Below, in pieces: positions 8,010 through 17,131 of a stretch of DNA of 64,000 nt. Source of the stretch: Paracoccaceae bacterium (GTDB lineage: Bacteria > Pseudomonadota > Alphaproteobacteria > Rhodobacterales > Rhodobacteraceae); NCBI GenBank assembly GCA_013214575.1, contig JABSSD010000078.1:40577-104576 (forward strand). The letters run 5' to 3'. The first letter of the stretch is position 1. Each line of letters begins with the position of its first letter. A program made the position numbers and the translations under genes. The notes beneath the pieces are model-generated. The model was given only the letters and a program-made list of their open reading frames with translations, had not been told where the DNA came from and did no database searches.

Positions 8010-8912
8010 ATGAGCGACTGGCTGATATCTCTGGAAGGCACCGAAGCAGGTCATCAAGCGGCCCTGATTTTGGCGCTGATGGCGGCAGTGCTGCATGCGG
8101 TGTTTGGCGCCTTGCAAAAAGGCCGCCATGACCCCTGGCTGTCGCGCGGCGCCATTGATGTCTCCTATGGCCTGATGGCAGCCCCGTTTGCGCTACTGGT
8201 GGTGCCCTGGCCAGAGCCGCATATGTGGGTGATCTTTGCCGCGGTCTGGGTCATTCACACGCTATACAAAATCCTGCAGGCGCTGGCCTATACCAAGGGT
8301 TCCTACACCGTGGTCTACCCGGTGGTGCGCGGCACCGGGGCGTTGTTTACGGTGATCGGTGCCTATGTGCTGTTTGGCGAAAGCTTTAGCCAGATCCAGT
8401 GGTCCGGGGTGATGGTGCTGCTGGCGGGCATATTTGGTCTTGCGGGTTATAACCTGCGCTATCTGGAAACCAACCGCGATACCCTGGTGATTGCCCTTGT
8501 GCTGGCCGGGATCACCGGGCTGTTTGTGGCGCTCTACACCACCTATGATGCCTATGGCATCCGCGCCACGGCGGATCCGTTCACCTTTCTGGCCTGGTTC
8601 TTCATGATCGACGGGGTGGCGATGCCGCTCTATGCTGCTCTGCGCTACCGGGCGATGAGGACCCCGCCGACACTGGGCCCGCTGATGCTGCGTGGGTTGT
8701 TTGGTGGCGCGGTGGCGGTTTTGTCCTTTGGCTCGATCATGCTGGCGACCCGGCTGGATAAGGTCGGCGAGGCGGCAGTGCTGCGCGAGACCTCAACGGT
8801 GTTTGCGGCGCTGATTGGCTGGCTGGTGCTGAAAGAGAGTGTTGGGCCCCGGCGCATTGCCTTGATGGCTTTGATCGCGCTGGGCGCCGTGATAGTGGAG
8901 ATGGGCGGATAA
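8010..8912 (+). CDS. EamA/DMT-family membrane transporter
   Basis: A 300-residue protein with about ten hydrophobic segments arranged as two related halves, as in the drug/metabolite transporter superfamily. Features seen: ALAYTKGSYTVVYPVVRGTGALF near the end of the first half, which is the usual EamA signature region, and VLRETSTVFAALIGWLVLKE in the second half. The substrate cannot be told from the sequence. It lies between ftsY and yciB, an arrangement common in Rhodobacterales. The ATG at 8010 follows AAGG about 10 bases upstream. Confidence 0.88.
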   Translation: MSDWLISLEGTEAGHQAALILALMAAVLHAVFGALQKGRHDPWLSRGAIDVSYGLMAAPFALLVVPWPEPHMWVIFAAVWVIHTLYKILQALAYTKGSYTVVYPVVRGTGALFTVIGAYVLFGESFSQIQWSGVMVLLAGIFGLAGYNLRYLETNRDTLVIALVLAGITGLFVALYTTYDAYGIRATADPFTFLAWFFMIDGVAMPLYAALRYRAMRTPPTLGPLMLRGLFGGAVAVLSFGSIMLATRLDKVGEAAVLRETSTVFAALIGWLVLKESVGPRRIALMALIALGAVIVEMGG

Positions 8913-8961
8913 GGCGGCGCCTGCACGGCGCCCCCCGCGAGATGGAACAAAAGGACAGGTT

Positions 8962-9579
8962 ATGGCCAAGACCAAGATCAACCCGATGCTGAAGGTGGCG
9001 TTGGAAATGGGCCCCATCGTGGCGTTCTTTATCGGTTATCTGAAACTGAAAGACAGCAGTTTTCTGATTGCCGGTACCGAGTACCAGGGGTTTATCGTTG
9101 TGACCGCCGCCTTCATCCCATTGATGGTGTTGTCCTCGGCCATTCTGTGGAAGCTGACCGGCCACCTGTCGAAGATGCAGGTTGTGACGCTGGTGCTGGT
9201 CATTGTCATGGGCAGCCTGTCTGTCTGGCTCAATGACGACCGCTTTTTCAAGATGAAGCCGACGATGATCTACCTGCTGTTTGGCGGCGTGCTGGGCTTT
9301 GGCCTGCTGCGCGGCAAAAGCTATTTGAAGGTGGTGATGGAGGAGGTGCTGCCGATGCGCCAGGAGGGTTGGATGATCCTGACCAAACGGCTGTGTTTGT
9401 TCTTTCTGGGGCTGGCGCTGCTGAACGAGGCCATCTGGCGCACACAGAGCACCGAAAACTGGGTCTATTTCAAGACCTTCGGGCTGACGGCGGGTGTTTT
9501 CGTTTTCTTTATCTCGCAAAGTGGCCTGTTCCAGAAATACGGCGAAGAGAGTAAAGACACCACGGACGCGGCTGAATGA
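8962..9579 (+). CDS. yciB: inner membrane-spanning protein YciB (septation protein A family)
   Basis: A 205-residue membrane protein of the YciB/IspA family with five or six hydrophobic segments. Matching family phrases are the N-terminal EMGPIVAFFIGY, the central WLNDDRFFKMKPTMIYLLFG and NEAIWRTQSTENWVYFKTFG. In E. coli, YciB acts at the inner membrane in envelope integrity and cell elongation/division; the role here is by homology. The start follows AAAAGGACAGGTT. It ends an ftsY - transporter - yciB row, and convergent inverted repeats follow. Confidence 0.93.
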   Translation: MAKTKINPMLKVALEMGPIVAFFIGYLKLKDSSFLIAGTEYQGFIVVTAAFIPLMVLSSAILWKLTGHLSKMQVVTLVLVIVMGSLSVWLNDDRFFKMKPTMIYLLFGGVLGFGLLRGKSYLKVVMEEVLPMRQEGWMILTKRLCLFFLGLALLNEAIWRTQSTENWVYFKTFGLTAGVFVFFISQSGLFQKYGEESKDTTDAAE

Positions 9580-9620
9580 ACGGCGCACAATAACAACCGG
9601 GGGCTCCCGCGTCTTTGGCA

Positions 9621-9678
9621 TCACATCACAGATGTGACACCAAGCCTTGGGCGTGGCAGCGCGCCGGGGGCGCGCTGC
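9621..9678. terminator. two hairpins between convergent yciB and GST gene
   Basis: TCACATC-ACA-GATGTGA (9621-9637) and the perfect GCAGCGCGCC-GGG-GGCGCGCTGC (9656-9678) lie between two genes that converge. No T run follows either hairpin, so they are weak candidates for intrinsic termination and could be repeat elements. Confidence 0.4.
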
Positions 9679-9688
9679 GGGTCGGCTG

Positions 9689-10387
9689 CTAGCGTTTGAA
9701 CAACAGATCCTTCGCCGCCTTGCTTTGCGGGGCGCCGCGCAGTTCCAGCGCCAGCGCCTGACCGGCAATTACCCCGGGGCGGCTGCCGACCAGATCCAGC
9801 CAGCGCGCCAGATGTGGTTTGTCATCAAGCGTTTGCTGTTGCCCCTGCCAGAGCGAGGCCCAGGGCCATATCGCCATATCGGCGATGCTGAAATGCGCAC
9901 CGGCGACATAGGTGTTTCGCGCCAGTTGCCGGTCCAGCACACCGTAGAGCCGCGCCACCTCGGCCCGGTAGCGGTCTTTGGCATAGGGGATATCCTGCGG
10001 TGGCTCCATTTTGGGGGCGTATTTCAGGAAATGATGCGCCTGACCGGCCATTGGGCCGAGCCCGCCCATTTGCCACATCAGCCATTGATCGACCTGCAGT
10101 CTGGCCCGGTCATCATTGCCATAGAACCGCCCGGTCTTGCGCGCCAGATACAGCAGAATCGCGCCGCTCTCAAACAGCGAGAGGGGGGCGCCGTCCGGCC
10201 CATCCGGGTCGGTGATGGCCGGCATCCGGTTGTTGGGGGCGATTTTCAGAAAATCGACCCCAAACTGATCACCCTTGGAGATGTCAATCAGGTTCAGCCG
10301 GTAGGGCAGGCCCATTTCCTCCAGCGCGATGGAGATTTTCCATCCGTTTGGGGTTGGCCAGTAATAGAGCTGAATTGGCTGCTGCAT
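9689..10387 (-). CDS. glutathione S-transferase family protein (YfcG/Ure2p-like)
   Basis: A 232-residue cytoplasmic GST. The N-terminal thioredoxin-like domain (about residues 5-85) holds LYYWPTPNGWKISIALEE, NNRMPAI and the glutathione-binding ESGAILLYLA; the C-terminal helical domain contains VDQWLMWQMGGLGPMAGQ and FSIADMAIWPW with the conserved Asp. The YWPTPNGWK start is typical of the YfcG/Nu-class group, which act as glutathione-dependent disulfide-bond reductases. Physiological substrate unknown. Transcribed alone, convergent with yciB. Confidence 0.9.
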   Translation of the reverse strand: MQQPIQLYYWPTPNGWKISIALEEMGLPYRLNLIDISKGDQFGVDFLKIAPNNRMPAITDPDGPDGAPLSLFESGAILLYLARKTGRFYGNDDRARLQVDQWLMWQMGGLGPMAGQAHHFLKYAPKMEPPQDIPYAKDRYRAEVARLYGVLDRQLARNTYVAGAHFSIADMAIWPWASLWQGQQQTLDDKPHLARWLDLVGSRPGVIAGQALALELRGAPQSKAAKDLLFKR

Positions 10388-10630
10388 AAATACCTCCCGC
10401 AGGGTTTGGCTGTGATCAAATCTGTTTCAGCCCCGCTGATAAGAGTGCGGCAGGGATCCGGGGTCAATAGCGGCTGATTTTCAGCCAGACGGTTGGCTGC
10501 GTATAACTCACGGGGATTACACAAACCTGTGAAACACGGGCATGTGTGTGCTGGTTCACTGTTTATGTCGCATGGCTTCGGTATGGTCGGCGCAGTATCA
10601 AACCGCCAAACAACAGCCTTCGGAGGCAAA

Positions 10631-11230
10631 ATGTCAAACCCCCCTGTGACCCGCCGTTACGCGCTGATGGGCGCTGCCGCTACGTTGATGACGCCGTCGA
10701 TCCTGCGGGCGCAATCATTGGATGCGTTTCCGGCTGATGAGAGCCCCATCGAAGAGGTGGTGCCGGTCAAGCGCAATATTTCGGCATTTCAGAAACAGCA
10801 GTGGCAGGATCACTTTGAGGCGCTGGGGGTTGGCTGCCTGCTGGCGGATATCAGCAGCCGGGCGGTGCATTACTGGGGCGGTGACGGGGTGACCTATCGG
10901 CTGTTCCCATCCTCGGTGCCGATAACCGAAGAGCTGACCCGGCGCGGTTACAGCAAGGTGGTCCGCAAGGCGCAGAACCCCAGCTGGACCCCGACGGCAT
11001 CGATGCGCGAGAGAGATCCGTCGCTGCCGCTGCGGATGGAGGGCGGTGCCGGCAACCCGCTGGGCACCCGCGCCATGTATCTGGATTGGCCGGCCTATCT
11101 GGTTCACGGCACCCATGATACCCGCAAGATTGGCCGCCAAAGCTCTTCCGGCTGCATCGGCTTATACAATCAGCATGTGGAAGACCTGTATGAGCTGGTG
11201 CAGGTGGGCACGCAGGTCAGACTGCTCTGA
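10631..11230 (+). CDS. L,D-transpeptidase (YkuD family), probably exported by Tat
   Basis: A 199-residue periplasmic enzyme of the family that makes 3-3 crosslinks in peptidoglycan or anchors proteins to it. The N-terminus TRRYALMGAAATL looks like a twin-arginine signal, with cleavage probably near LRAQS. Catalytic residues are visible: His159 in YLVHGTHD and Cys175 in the SSSGCIGLYNQ segment. The ATG at 10631 follows GGAGGC; the frame is open 46 codons further up, but that part lacks an export signal. Faces mmsA across a symmetric terminator. Confidence 0.87.
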   Translation: MSNPPVTRRYALMGAAATLMTPSILRAQSLDAFPADESPIEEVVPVKRNISAFQKQQWQDHFEALGVGCLLADISSRAVHYWGGDGVTYRLFPSSVPITEELTRRGYSKVVRKAQNPSWTPTASMRERDPSLPLRMEGGAGNPLGTRAMYLDWPAYLVHGTHDTRKIGRQSSSGCIGLYNQHVEDLYELVQVGTQVRLL

Positions 11231-11240
11231 GCGCAAAGAA

Positions 11241-11268
11241 AATGGCCGCAGATCACTCTGCGGCCATT
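11241..11268. terminator. bidirectional intrinsic terminator
   Basis: A perfect 12-bp stem AATGGCCGCAGA / TCTGCGGCCATT with loop TCAC, with A-rich sequence on the left (AAAGA) and CTTT on the right. It sits between the convergent L,D-transpeptidase and mmsA genes and can serve both. Confidence 0.85.
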
Positions 11269-11293
11269 CTTTAATTCAGGTCAGAGGCGGAGT

Positions 11294-12793
11294 TTATTCC
11301 ATCACTGGGATAGAGAACTCGCCGCCTTCTTTGATGCCCGAGGGCCAGCGTGCGGTCACGGTTTTGGTGCGGGTGTAGAACTTGAACGCATCCGGGCCGT
11401 GCTGGTTGAGATCGCCAAACACCGATTTCTTCCAACCGCCAAAGGTGTGATAGGCCAATGGAACCGGGATTGGCACGTTGATGCCGACCATGCCAACATT
11501 GATCCGGTTGGCAAAGTTACGGGCGGTGTCACCATCGCGGGTGTAGATCGCGATGCCGTTGCCATACTCGTGGTCCATCGCCAGCTGGATGGCCTCCTCA
11601 TAGGTTTCTGCACGCACAGTTGTCAGCACCGGGCCAAAGATCTCTTTGGTGTAGATATCCATGTCTGGGGTGACGTTGTCGAACAGGTGCGGGCCAACAA
11701 AGAAGCCTTCCTCGTAGCCCTGCAGCGAGAAATCGCGCCCGTCGACCACCAGTGTGGCGCCTTGATCGATACCCGTTTCAACCAGACGCAGGATGTTTTC
11801 CTTGGCGGCGCTGGTGATCACCGGACCATAGTCGACATCATTGCCCGAGGTGTAAGGGCCGACCTTGAGGCTCTCAATCCGCGGGATCAGCTTTTCGATC
11901 AGCTTGTCGGCAGTTTCTTTGCCAACTGGAACCGCAACCGAGATCGCCATGCAGCGTTCGCCAGCCGCGCCGTAGCCGGCACCGATCAGCGCGTCGGCGG
12001 CCTGGTCCAGGTCAGCGTCGGGCATGATGATCATGTGGTTCTTGGCGCCACCAAAGCACTGAACGCGCTTGCCCTGGGAACAACCGGTGCCATAGATATA
12101 TTCGGCAATCGGGGTTGAGCCAACAAAGCCAACCGACTGCACGGTGTCATTGTAGAGGATCGCATCAACAGCTTCTTTGTCGCCGTTGACCACCTGAATG
12201 ATACCCTTGGGCAGGCCTGCTTCTTCCAGCAGTTCGGCCAGCATCAAAGGCACCGACGGGGCGCGCTCGGAGGATTTCAGGATAAAGGCGTTGCCGCAGA
12301 CGATGGCAGGCGCAAACATCCACATTGGGATCATCGCCGGGAAGTTGAACGGGGTGATACCCGCAGATACACCCAGCGCCTGGCGCATGGAGTACATGTC
12401 GATGCCGGGGCCGGCGCTGTCGGTGAAATCGCCTTTCAGCATCTGTGGTGCGCCGATGCAATATTCGACAACTTCCAGGCCGCGTTGTACGTCGCCTTTG
12501 GCGTCGGGGATGGTTTTACCGTGCTCGCGGCTCAGCGCCTCGGCCAGCTTGTCCATGTCGCGGTTCAGCAGCGTCACGTATTTCATCATCACCCGGGCGC
12601 GACGCTGGGGGTTTACCGCTTCCCAGGCCGGTTGCGCCGCCTTGGCGATGGCAATCGCGGCGTCCATCTCTTCTTTGGAGGCCAAAGGCACCCGGGCCTG
12701 TACTTCGCCGGTGGCCGGATTGAATACATCAGCAAAACGTCCGGATGTACCTTTGACGTGTTCACCGTTGATAAAATGAGTCAGTTCTTGCAT
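11294..12793 (-). CDS. mmsA: methylmalonate-semialdehyde dehydrogenase (CoA-acylating)
   Basis: NAD- and CoA-dependent aldehyde dehydrogenase that turns methylmalonate semialdehyde into propionyl-CoA and CO2 (valine catabolism), and malonate semialdehyde into acetyl-CoA. The 499-residue protein has the normal length. Seen: PFNFPAMIPMWM with the oxyanion-hole Asn, the NAD-binding FVGSTPIAEYIYG, and the nucleophile Cys281 in AAGERCMA. The cofactor part uses GGAKNHM instead of the usual Glu of hydrolytic ALDHs, as expected for the CoA-acylating class. Divergent from a LysR regulator, a likely controller. ATG at 12793; GGAGAATCC lies upstream. Confidence 0.94.
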   Translation of the reverse strand: MQELTHFINGEHVKGTSGRFADVFNPATGEVQARVPLASKEEMDAAIAIAKAAQPAWEAVNPQRRARVMMKYVTLLNRDMDKLAEALSREHGKTIPDAKGDVQRGLEVVEYCIGAPQMLKGDFTDSAGPGIDMYSMRQALGVSAGITPFNFPAMIPMWMFAPAIVCGNAFILKSSERAPSVPLMLAELLEEAGLPKGIIQVVNGDKEAVDAILYNDTVQSVGFVGSTPIAEYIYGTGCSQGKRVQCFGGAKNHMIIMPDADLDQAADALIGAGYGAAGERCMAISVAVPVGKETADKLIEKLIPRIESLKVGPYTSGNDVDYGPVITSAAKENILRLVETGIDQGATLVVDGRDFSLQGYEEGFFVGPHLFDNVTPDMDIYTKEIFGPVLTTVRAETYEEAIQLAMDHEYGNGIAIYTRDGDTARNFANRINVGMVGINVPIPVPLAYHTFGGWKKSVFGDLNQHGPDAFKFYTRTKTVTARWPSGIKEGGEFSIPVME

Positions 12794-12830
12794 TGGATTC
12801 TCCGCTATTTAGTTGAGCTGAGCATAGGCT

Positions 12831-12876
12831 TGCAAAAAACGTCGGAAAAGAGGAAATATTCCAAATAGGTTTTGCA
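12831..12876. promoter_or_regulatory. putative LysR operator region between mmsA and its regulator
   Basis: Within the 124-bp divergent gap, TGCAAAA (12831-12837) and TTTTGCA (12870-12876) form an inverted repeat, and GGAA-ATA-TTCC lies between them (12852-12862). LysR-type regulators commonly bind inverted AT-rich sites in such gaps. This is inference from position and symmetry. Confidence 0.4.
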
Positions 12877-12917
12877 GGAACGCAAAGCGTCAGCAGAAGT
12901 TGAACGGGGCAAAGAGA

Positions 12918-13823
12918 ATGATGAGTTCAGATCCGCAATGGGATGACATGAAAGTTTTTCTGGCAGTGGCCCGCGAGGCCAGTCTGTCCGGCGCTGGGCG
13001 GATATTGAACATGGACCCGGCCACAGTCGGCCGCCGGGTCGCCCGATTCGAAATCGCACTGGACACCCAGCTGTTTGTGAAATCGCCGCAGGGCTATGCG
13101 CTCAGCTCGGCGGGGGATCGGTTGCTGGTTCATGCCGAAGAGGCAGAGCAGGCGATGCGGGCGGCCAAGGAAACCCTGAACGGCCCCAGCGAGACCCTGT
13201 CCGGGCAAATTCGCATTGGCGCCCCGGACGGCAGTGCAAATTACCTGTTGCCGCAGGTTTGTGCGCAGATCGGGGAAGACAACCCGGATCTGGATATTCA
13301 GATCGTCTCGTTGCCGCGGGTGATTAATCTGGGACGCCGGGAAGCGGATATGGCCGTAACCGTGAGTGCGCCAACTGCGGGCCAGCTTTTGGTGCAAAAA
13401 ATCAGTGATTATAAGCTGCACATGGTGGCCTCGCGTCATTACCTGAAACAGCACCCCAAAATTCAGACACTGGACGATTTGAAGGCGCATAAAATGATCG
13501 GGTATATACCTGATATGATATTCGACCGAGAGCTGGATTATCTGCGTGATATCGGCATTGAGCGTGTCGCGCTTGCCTCAAACTCTGTTTCGGTTCAGTT
13601 GAAGATGGCGGCGCAGGGGACTGCCTTATGTGTTGCGCATGATTTCACGTTGCCGTTTTATCGGCCGCTGCGCAAAGTTCTTGCGGATAAAATCAGCCTG
13701 ACCCGCAGCTTTTATCTTGTTCGTCATCAGGCGGATCAGCGCAGCGAACGTTTGAACCGTTTTGCCGAGGCGCTGAGCAAAGGTATCCGCGACGAGGTGG
13801 TGCGTTTGGAAGGGTTGACTTGA
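12918..13823 (+). CDS. LysR-family transcriptional regulator
   Basis: About 301 residues. The N-terminal winged helix-turn-helix (WDDMKVFLAVAREASLSGAGR ... TVGRRVARFEIALDTQLF) is typical of LysR proteins that use ATVGRRVARLE-like recognition helices; the rest is the periplasmic-binding-like effector domain (about residues 95-300). Divergent from mmsA, so a role in controlling valine/propionate-type catabolism is plausible; the effector is unknown. ATG at 12918 is one of three in-frame choices (TTG 12900, ATG 12918, ATG 12921); MMSSDPQWDDMK gives the usual spacing to the DNA-binding domain. Confidence 0.9.
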   Translation: MMSSDPQWDDMKVFLAVAREASLSGAGRILNMDPATVGRRVARFEIALDTQLFVKSPQGYALSSAGDRLLVHAEEAEQAMRAAKETLNGPSETLSGQIRIGAPDGSANYLLPQVCAQIGEDNPDLDIQIVSLPRVINLGRREADMAVTVSAPTAGQLLVQKISDYKLHMVASRHYLKQHPKIQTLDDLKAHKMIGYIPDMIFDRELDYLRDIGIERVALASNSVSVQLKMAAQGTALCVAHDFTLPFYRPLRKVLADKISLTRSFYLVRHQADQRSERLNRFAEALSKGIRDEVVRLEGLT

Positions 13824-13883
13824 CACTGCGGTCTATTGCGGCAACCCTTGGAAATACGATGTAAAATTTCAGAGGGAGCGCCC

Positions 13884-14318
13884 ATGCTAGTTCACTTAAT
13901 TCTGAAATCCAAGGCGAGCGAAGGGGTTGTTACCATCTCCCCGGACGCCAGCATTTCCGAAGCCGCAAAATTGTTGTCAGATCGCCGGATCGGCGCCGTC
14001 GTTGTGTCCTCTGATGGGGAACATGCCGAGGGGATCTTGTCCGAGCGAGATATCGTCCGTGAATTGGGCAAATCCGGTGGCGGCTGTCTGGACAAGAAAG
14101 TGAGCGGCTATATGACCCGCAAGCTGATCACCTGCACCAGCCACGACAATGTTGGCCAGATTCTGCAGCAGATGACCAACGGACGATTCCGCCACATGCC
14201 AGTGATCGAAGACGATAAACTGATCGGGCTGATCAGCCTGGGAGACGTGGTCAAGGCGCAATTATCGCAGGTCGCGATGGAAAAGAGTGCTCTGGAAGGC
14301 ATGATCATGGGGCATTAG
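13884..14318 (+). CDS. CBS-domain protein
   Basis: A 144-residue cytoplasmic protein made of a pair of CBS domains (about residues 10-65 and 75-135), with the phrases DRRIGAVVVSSDG, GILSERDIVREL and RHMPVIEDDKLIGLISLGDVV. CBS pairs bind adenine nucleotides or similar ligands and usually regulate a partner. Stand-alone proteins of this form are frequent next to coaD in Rhodobacterales. The ATG at 13884 follows GAGGGAGCG; the frame is open 16 codons upstream without support. A ligand cannot be named. Confidence 0.9.
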   Translation: MLVHLILKSKASEGVVTISPDASISEAAKLLSDRRIGAVVVSSDGEHAEGILSERDIVRELGKSGGGCLDKKVSGYMTRKLITCTSHDNVGQILQQMTNGRFRHMPVIEDDKLIGLISLGDVVKAQLSQVAMEKSALEGMIMGH

Positions 14319-14412
14319 GTCTCAGGCGGGGTCTCAGTATTTTCCCGCTCTTGTGCTGCACCGCGCAAATGTGTTTGCGTGTGCAGCATAATTGACTCAG
14401 CAGGAGGCCGCC

Positions 14413-14907
14413 ATGCGCGTTGCTTTGTACCCAGGTACCTTTGATCCCATTACCATTGGCCATGTCGATATCATCCGTCGTGCGACCGCATTGGTGGACA
14501 AACTGGTCATTGGGGTGGCGATCAATCGCGACAAGGGACCGATGTTTTCCCTCGAAGAACGCGTTGCGATGATCGAGGCGGAATGTGTCGCGCTAAGCGA
14601 TGAGACCGGCACTGAAATTGTGGCCCACCCGTTTGAAAACCTGCTGATTGACTGTGCCCGCGATGTCGGCGCCCAGATCATTGTCCGGGGACTGCGGGCG
14701 GTCGCAGATTTTGAGTATGAATATCAGATGGTTGGAATGAACCGGGCGCTGGACAGCTCGGTTGAGACGGTGTTCCTGATGGCCGAAGCCCGGCACCAGG
14801 CGATTGCCAGCAAGCTGGTCAAGGAAATCGCCCGTCTGGGAGGCGATGTGTCCAAATTTGTCACGCCCAGGGTGAATGAGGCCCTGCTGCAGCGATTGAG
14901 CGAATAG
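14413..14907 (+). CDS. coaD: phosphopantetheine adenylyltransferase
   Basis: Fourth step of CoA synthesis: transfers AMP from ATP to 4'-phosphopantetheine giving dephospho-CoA. 164 residues, full length. The nucleotidyltransferase signature is plain: YPGTFDPITIGHVDII with the TxGH motif near the start, RGLRAVADFEYEYQM in the middle and ASKLVKEIARLGGDVS at the C-terminal end. The ATG at 14413 has AGGAGG about 7 bases upstream; the few in-frame codons before it are not conserved. Confidence 0.96.
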   Translation: MRVALYPGTFDPITIGHVDIIRRATALVDKLVIGVAINRDKGPMFSLEERVAMIEAECVALSDETGTEIVAHPFENLLIDCARDVGAQIIVRGLRAVADFEYEYQMVGMNRALDSSVETVFLMAEARHQAIASKLVKEIARLGGDVSKFVTPRVNEALLQRLSE

Positions 14908-15170
14908 CCCCGCCGGCCCTTCCTTAACCCTAAGCCATAGCTTTCTTGTGTGCTCTGCAAGCCCTTGTTCACGGGCTTCTGCTGCTTTGCCATAGGCCGC
15001 CATTGCCCAAAAGCAAGATCCGCAATAGATACGGGCGAATTTTACAGGCAGTGGGGGTCTGTCACGATTGGCGCCGGGGGCAACAAGACGTGTTTTGACC
15101 GCTCCTGCCGAGGCTGATAGATTGGCTCAACTCAGCGGGAGGGACACCCCCGCAGATGGAAGGGAATACA

Positions 15171-17021
15171 ATGGCGGGAACAGCCGGAAGCGGAGGGCTG
15201 GGTGCCCTGGCAATTGGCGGCATCGCGGCTGCGGCGGTGGTGATTGGCGGTGTGGTGCTGGTGCAATTTGGGGTGTTCAACTCCGAACCGCCCGTTGTTG
15301 ATCCGGTGGTGACCGCGCAACAGGCGGCGCCAGACGCCGGGACGCCCGATGTTGCCGCGGTGTCAGAGCCTGCCAATACAAATGCGCCGACAGTTACAAA
15401 TGCGCCGACCGGTGATCAAAATCAGCCAAACAGCGGATCACTGTCTGATGGCTCAGAAGTGCCTATTGCTGCGACATCGACACCTGCTGTTGCCGATCCT
15501 GCTGACCCTGTTGATCCTGCTGACCCTGTGGCAGAGGCACAGGACGTGGCACAGGAACGGGCACTGGTCAAAACAATCGAGCGGGCTGATGCTATTGCAG
15601 ACAGCACCGAAACGGAGGTCAGGGCCGAAACGCAGGCCCCGCAGGAAACCCCTGACGACATCGGGACCGCAGCGCTTGCCCAACCCGAAATAACACCTCC
15701 TGAAAACACCTCGGAAGAGACGTTTGTTCTGACCGCACCCGAGCTGGATCTGGTGCGCTTTGATGCCGACGGTGCTGGCCTGATTGCCGGACGGGCGCAG
15801 GTGGGCGTGCTGGTCTCGGTTTTGCTGGACGGCAAGGTTCTGGACCAGTTTGAGGTGCAGAATGGCGGCGAATTCGTGTCGTTCTCGTCGATTAATCCCA
15901 GTGCCGAGGCCCGGGTTGTGTCTTTGCAGGCGGCTTTCAATGGCCAGTTGGTGATGTCGGATGCCACCTTTATTCTGGCCCCCAGCGCCGCCGCTGCGGT
16001 GGTGGCGACAGCCAGTGAACCACCATCGGAGCAGGATGTTGCCCAGGCTGATGTGACGCCGGAGGTGCAAGGTGGCAGTGTCGCTCCCGAGGAACTCACC
16101 GAGGCCGCCGCGCCAGCCGTTGCAGCACCGGATGTGACCGCCAAGGCAAGCGCCGCTGTAGTCGTTGCCGAGGCCAGCTCGCTATCCGAAGATCCAACGG
16201 CAGAGCCACCCGCCGCGGTCACAGACCAGCCGGTCGAGGTTGCGCAGGCCGCAGACAAACCGGTGAGCGCTGTCGCAACAGCAGCGGTAATACCGCAACC
16301 GGTGTCTCCGCCCGTGTCACAGCCTGTGACAGAAACTGAGACTGAGACCGTTGCCGAGGCTGTAGCTGAGACTGTAGCTGAGACTGTAGCCGAGCCCGTG
16401 GCAGAGATTGTAGCAGAGACTGTAGTTGAGACTGTGCCGCAGCCGCAGCCAAAGTCTGCGCCGGTCTTGATGGCCATTCTCAAGGCGGATGCCGATGGGG
16501 TTGAGCTTGTTCAGCCGGCCGGTCCGATCGCCCCCGAACTGGTGGGCAAAGTGTCCCTGGATCTCATCAGCTATAGCGACGAGGGCGATGTGCAGCTTGC
16601 GGGCCGCGCCGCGCCGCTCTCTCGGGTGCGTGTCTATCTGGACAATAGCCCGGTGGGTGATTTTCAGGCCACCGAAGACGGTCGTTGGAAAGGTCAGCTG
16701 CGCGATGTGGAGCCGGGGATCTATACCCTGCGTCTGGATGAGCTGGATGGCGCGGGCAAAGTCCTGAGCCGCCTGGAAACTCCGTTCAAGCGAGAATCTC
16801 CCGAGGCCCTGAAGCCCGCTGCTGTCGCAGGCGTCAGCCCGGCCCAGGCACCGCCGCCAATCCGCGCTGTGACGGTGCAAAAGGGCGATACGCTCTGGGC
16901 AATCTCACGCGAAAGATATGGCGATGGGCTGCTCTATGTCCGGCTGTTTGAGGCCAACCAGGATGCAATCCGCGATCCTGACCTGATTTATCCGGGGCAG
17001 ATATTCTCTATCCCAGAGTAA
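15171..17021 (+). CDS. membrane-anchored LysM-domain protein with low-complexity linker
   Basis: A 616-residue envelope protein. Residues about 8-38 form one membrane segment (Ala/Gly/Val-rich) near the N-terminus; a long Ala/Glu/Pro/Val-rich region follows. Two short Ig-like modules are visible, around LDLVRFDADGAGLIAGRAQV and LDLISYSDEGDVQLAGRAAP. The C-terminus is a LysM domain, VQKGDTLWAISRERYGDG ... YPGQIFSIPE, which binds peptidoglycan glycan. The linker holds TVAE/AVAE repeats coded by a 12-bp unit at about 16342-16437. ATG at 15171 is preferred over 15156 because GGAAGGG sits at the right distance. Likely role: anchoring at, or remodelling of, the cell wall. Confidence 0.85.
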   Translation: MAGTAGSGGLGALAIGGIAAAAVVIGGVVLVQFGVFNSEPPVVDPVVTAQQAAPDAGTPDVAAVSEPANTNAPTVTNAPTGDQNQPNSGSLSDGSEVPIAATSTPAVADPADPVDPADPVAEAQDVAQERALVKTIERADAIADSTETEVRAETQAPQETPDDIGTAALAQPEITPPENTSEETFVLTAPELDLVRFDADGAGLIAGRAQVGVLVSVLLDGKVLDQFEVQNGGEFVSFSSINPSAEARVVSLQAAFNGQLVMSDATFILAPSAAAAVVATASEPPSEQDVAQADVTPEVQGGSVAPEELTEAAAPAVAAPDVTAKASAAVVVAEASSLSEDPTAEPPAAVTDQPVEVAQAADKPVSAVATAAVIPQPVSPPVSQPVTETETETVAEAVAETVAETVAEPVAEIVAETVVETVPQPQPKSAPVLMAILKADADGVELVQPAGPIAPELVGKVSLDLISYSDEGDVQLAGRAAPLSRVRVYLDNSPVGDFQATEDGRWKGQLRDVEPGIYTLRLDELDGAGKVLSRLETPFKRESPEALKPAAVAGVSPAQAPPPIRAVTVQKGDTLWAISRERYGDGLLYVRLFEANQDAIRDPDLIYPGQIFSIPE

Positions 17022-17040
17022 GTTTTTGAAAACACAATGA

Positions 17041-17067
17041 AACGCGCCTTTTCTGGGCGCGTTTTTT
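17041..17067 (+). terminator. intrinsic terminator after the LysM gene
   Basis: Stem AACGCGCC (17041-17048) and GGCGCGTT (17056-17063), loop TTTTCTG, followed by TTTT. Twenty bases downstream of the LysM stop codon. Confidence 0.85.
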
Positions 17068-17131
17068 GTGGCTTGCGTCTGGCCTGCTTCGGACCCAACA
17101 CTAAGCCCGAGATGTCTAGCAAGGAAAAGCC

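Noticed and set aside
15422..16483. Long minus-strand frame rich in Ser/Thr/Ala opposite the LysM gene
   Set aside because: It is the complement of a low-complexity coding linker; periodic codons keep the antisense frame open. No start signal or homology.
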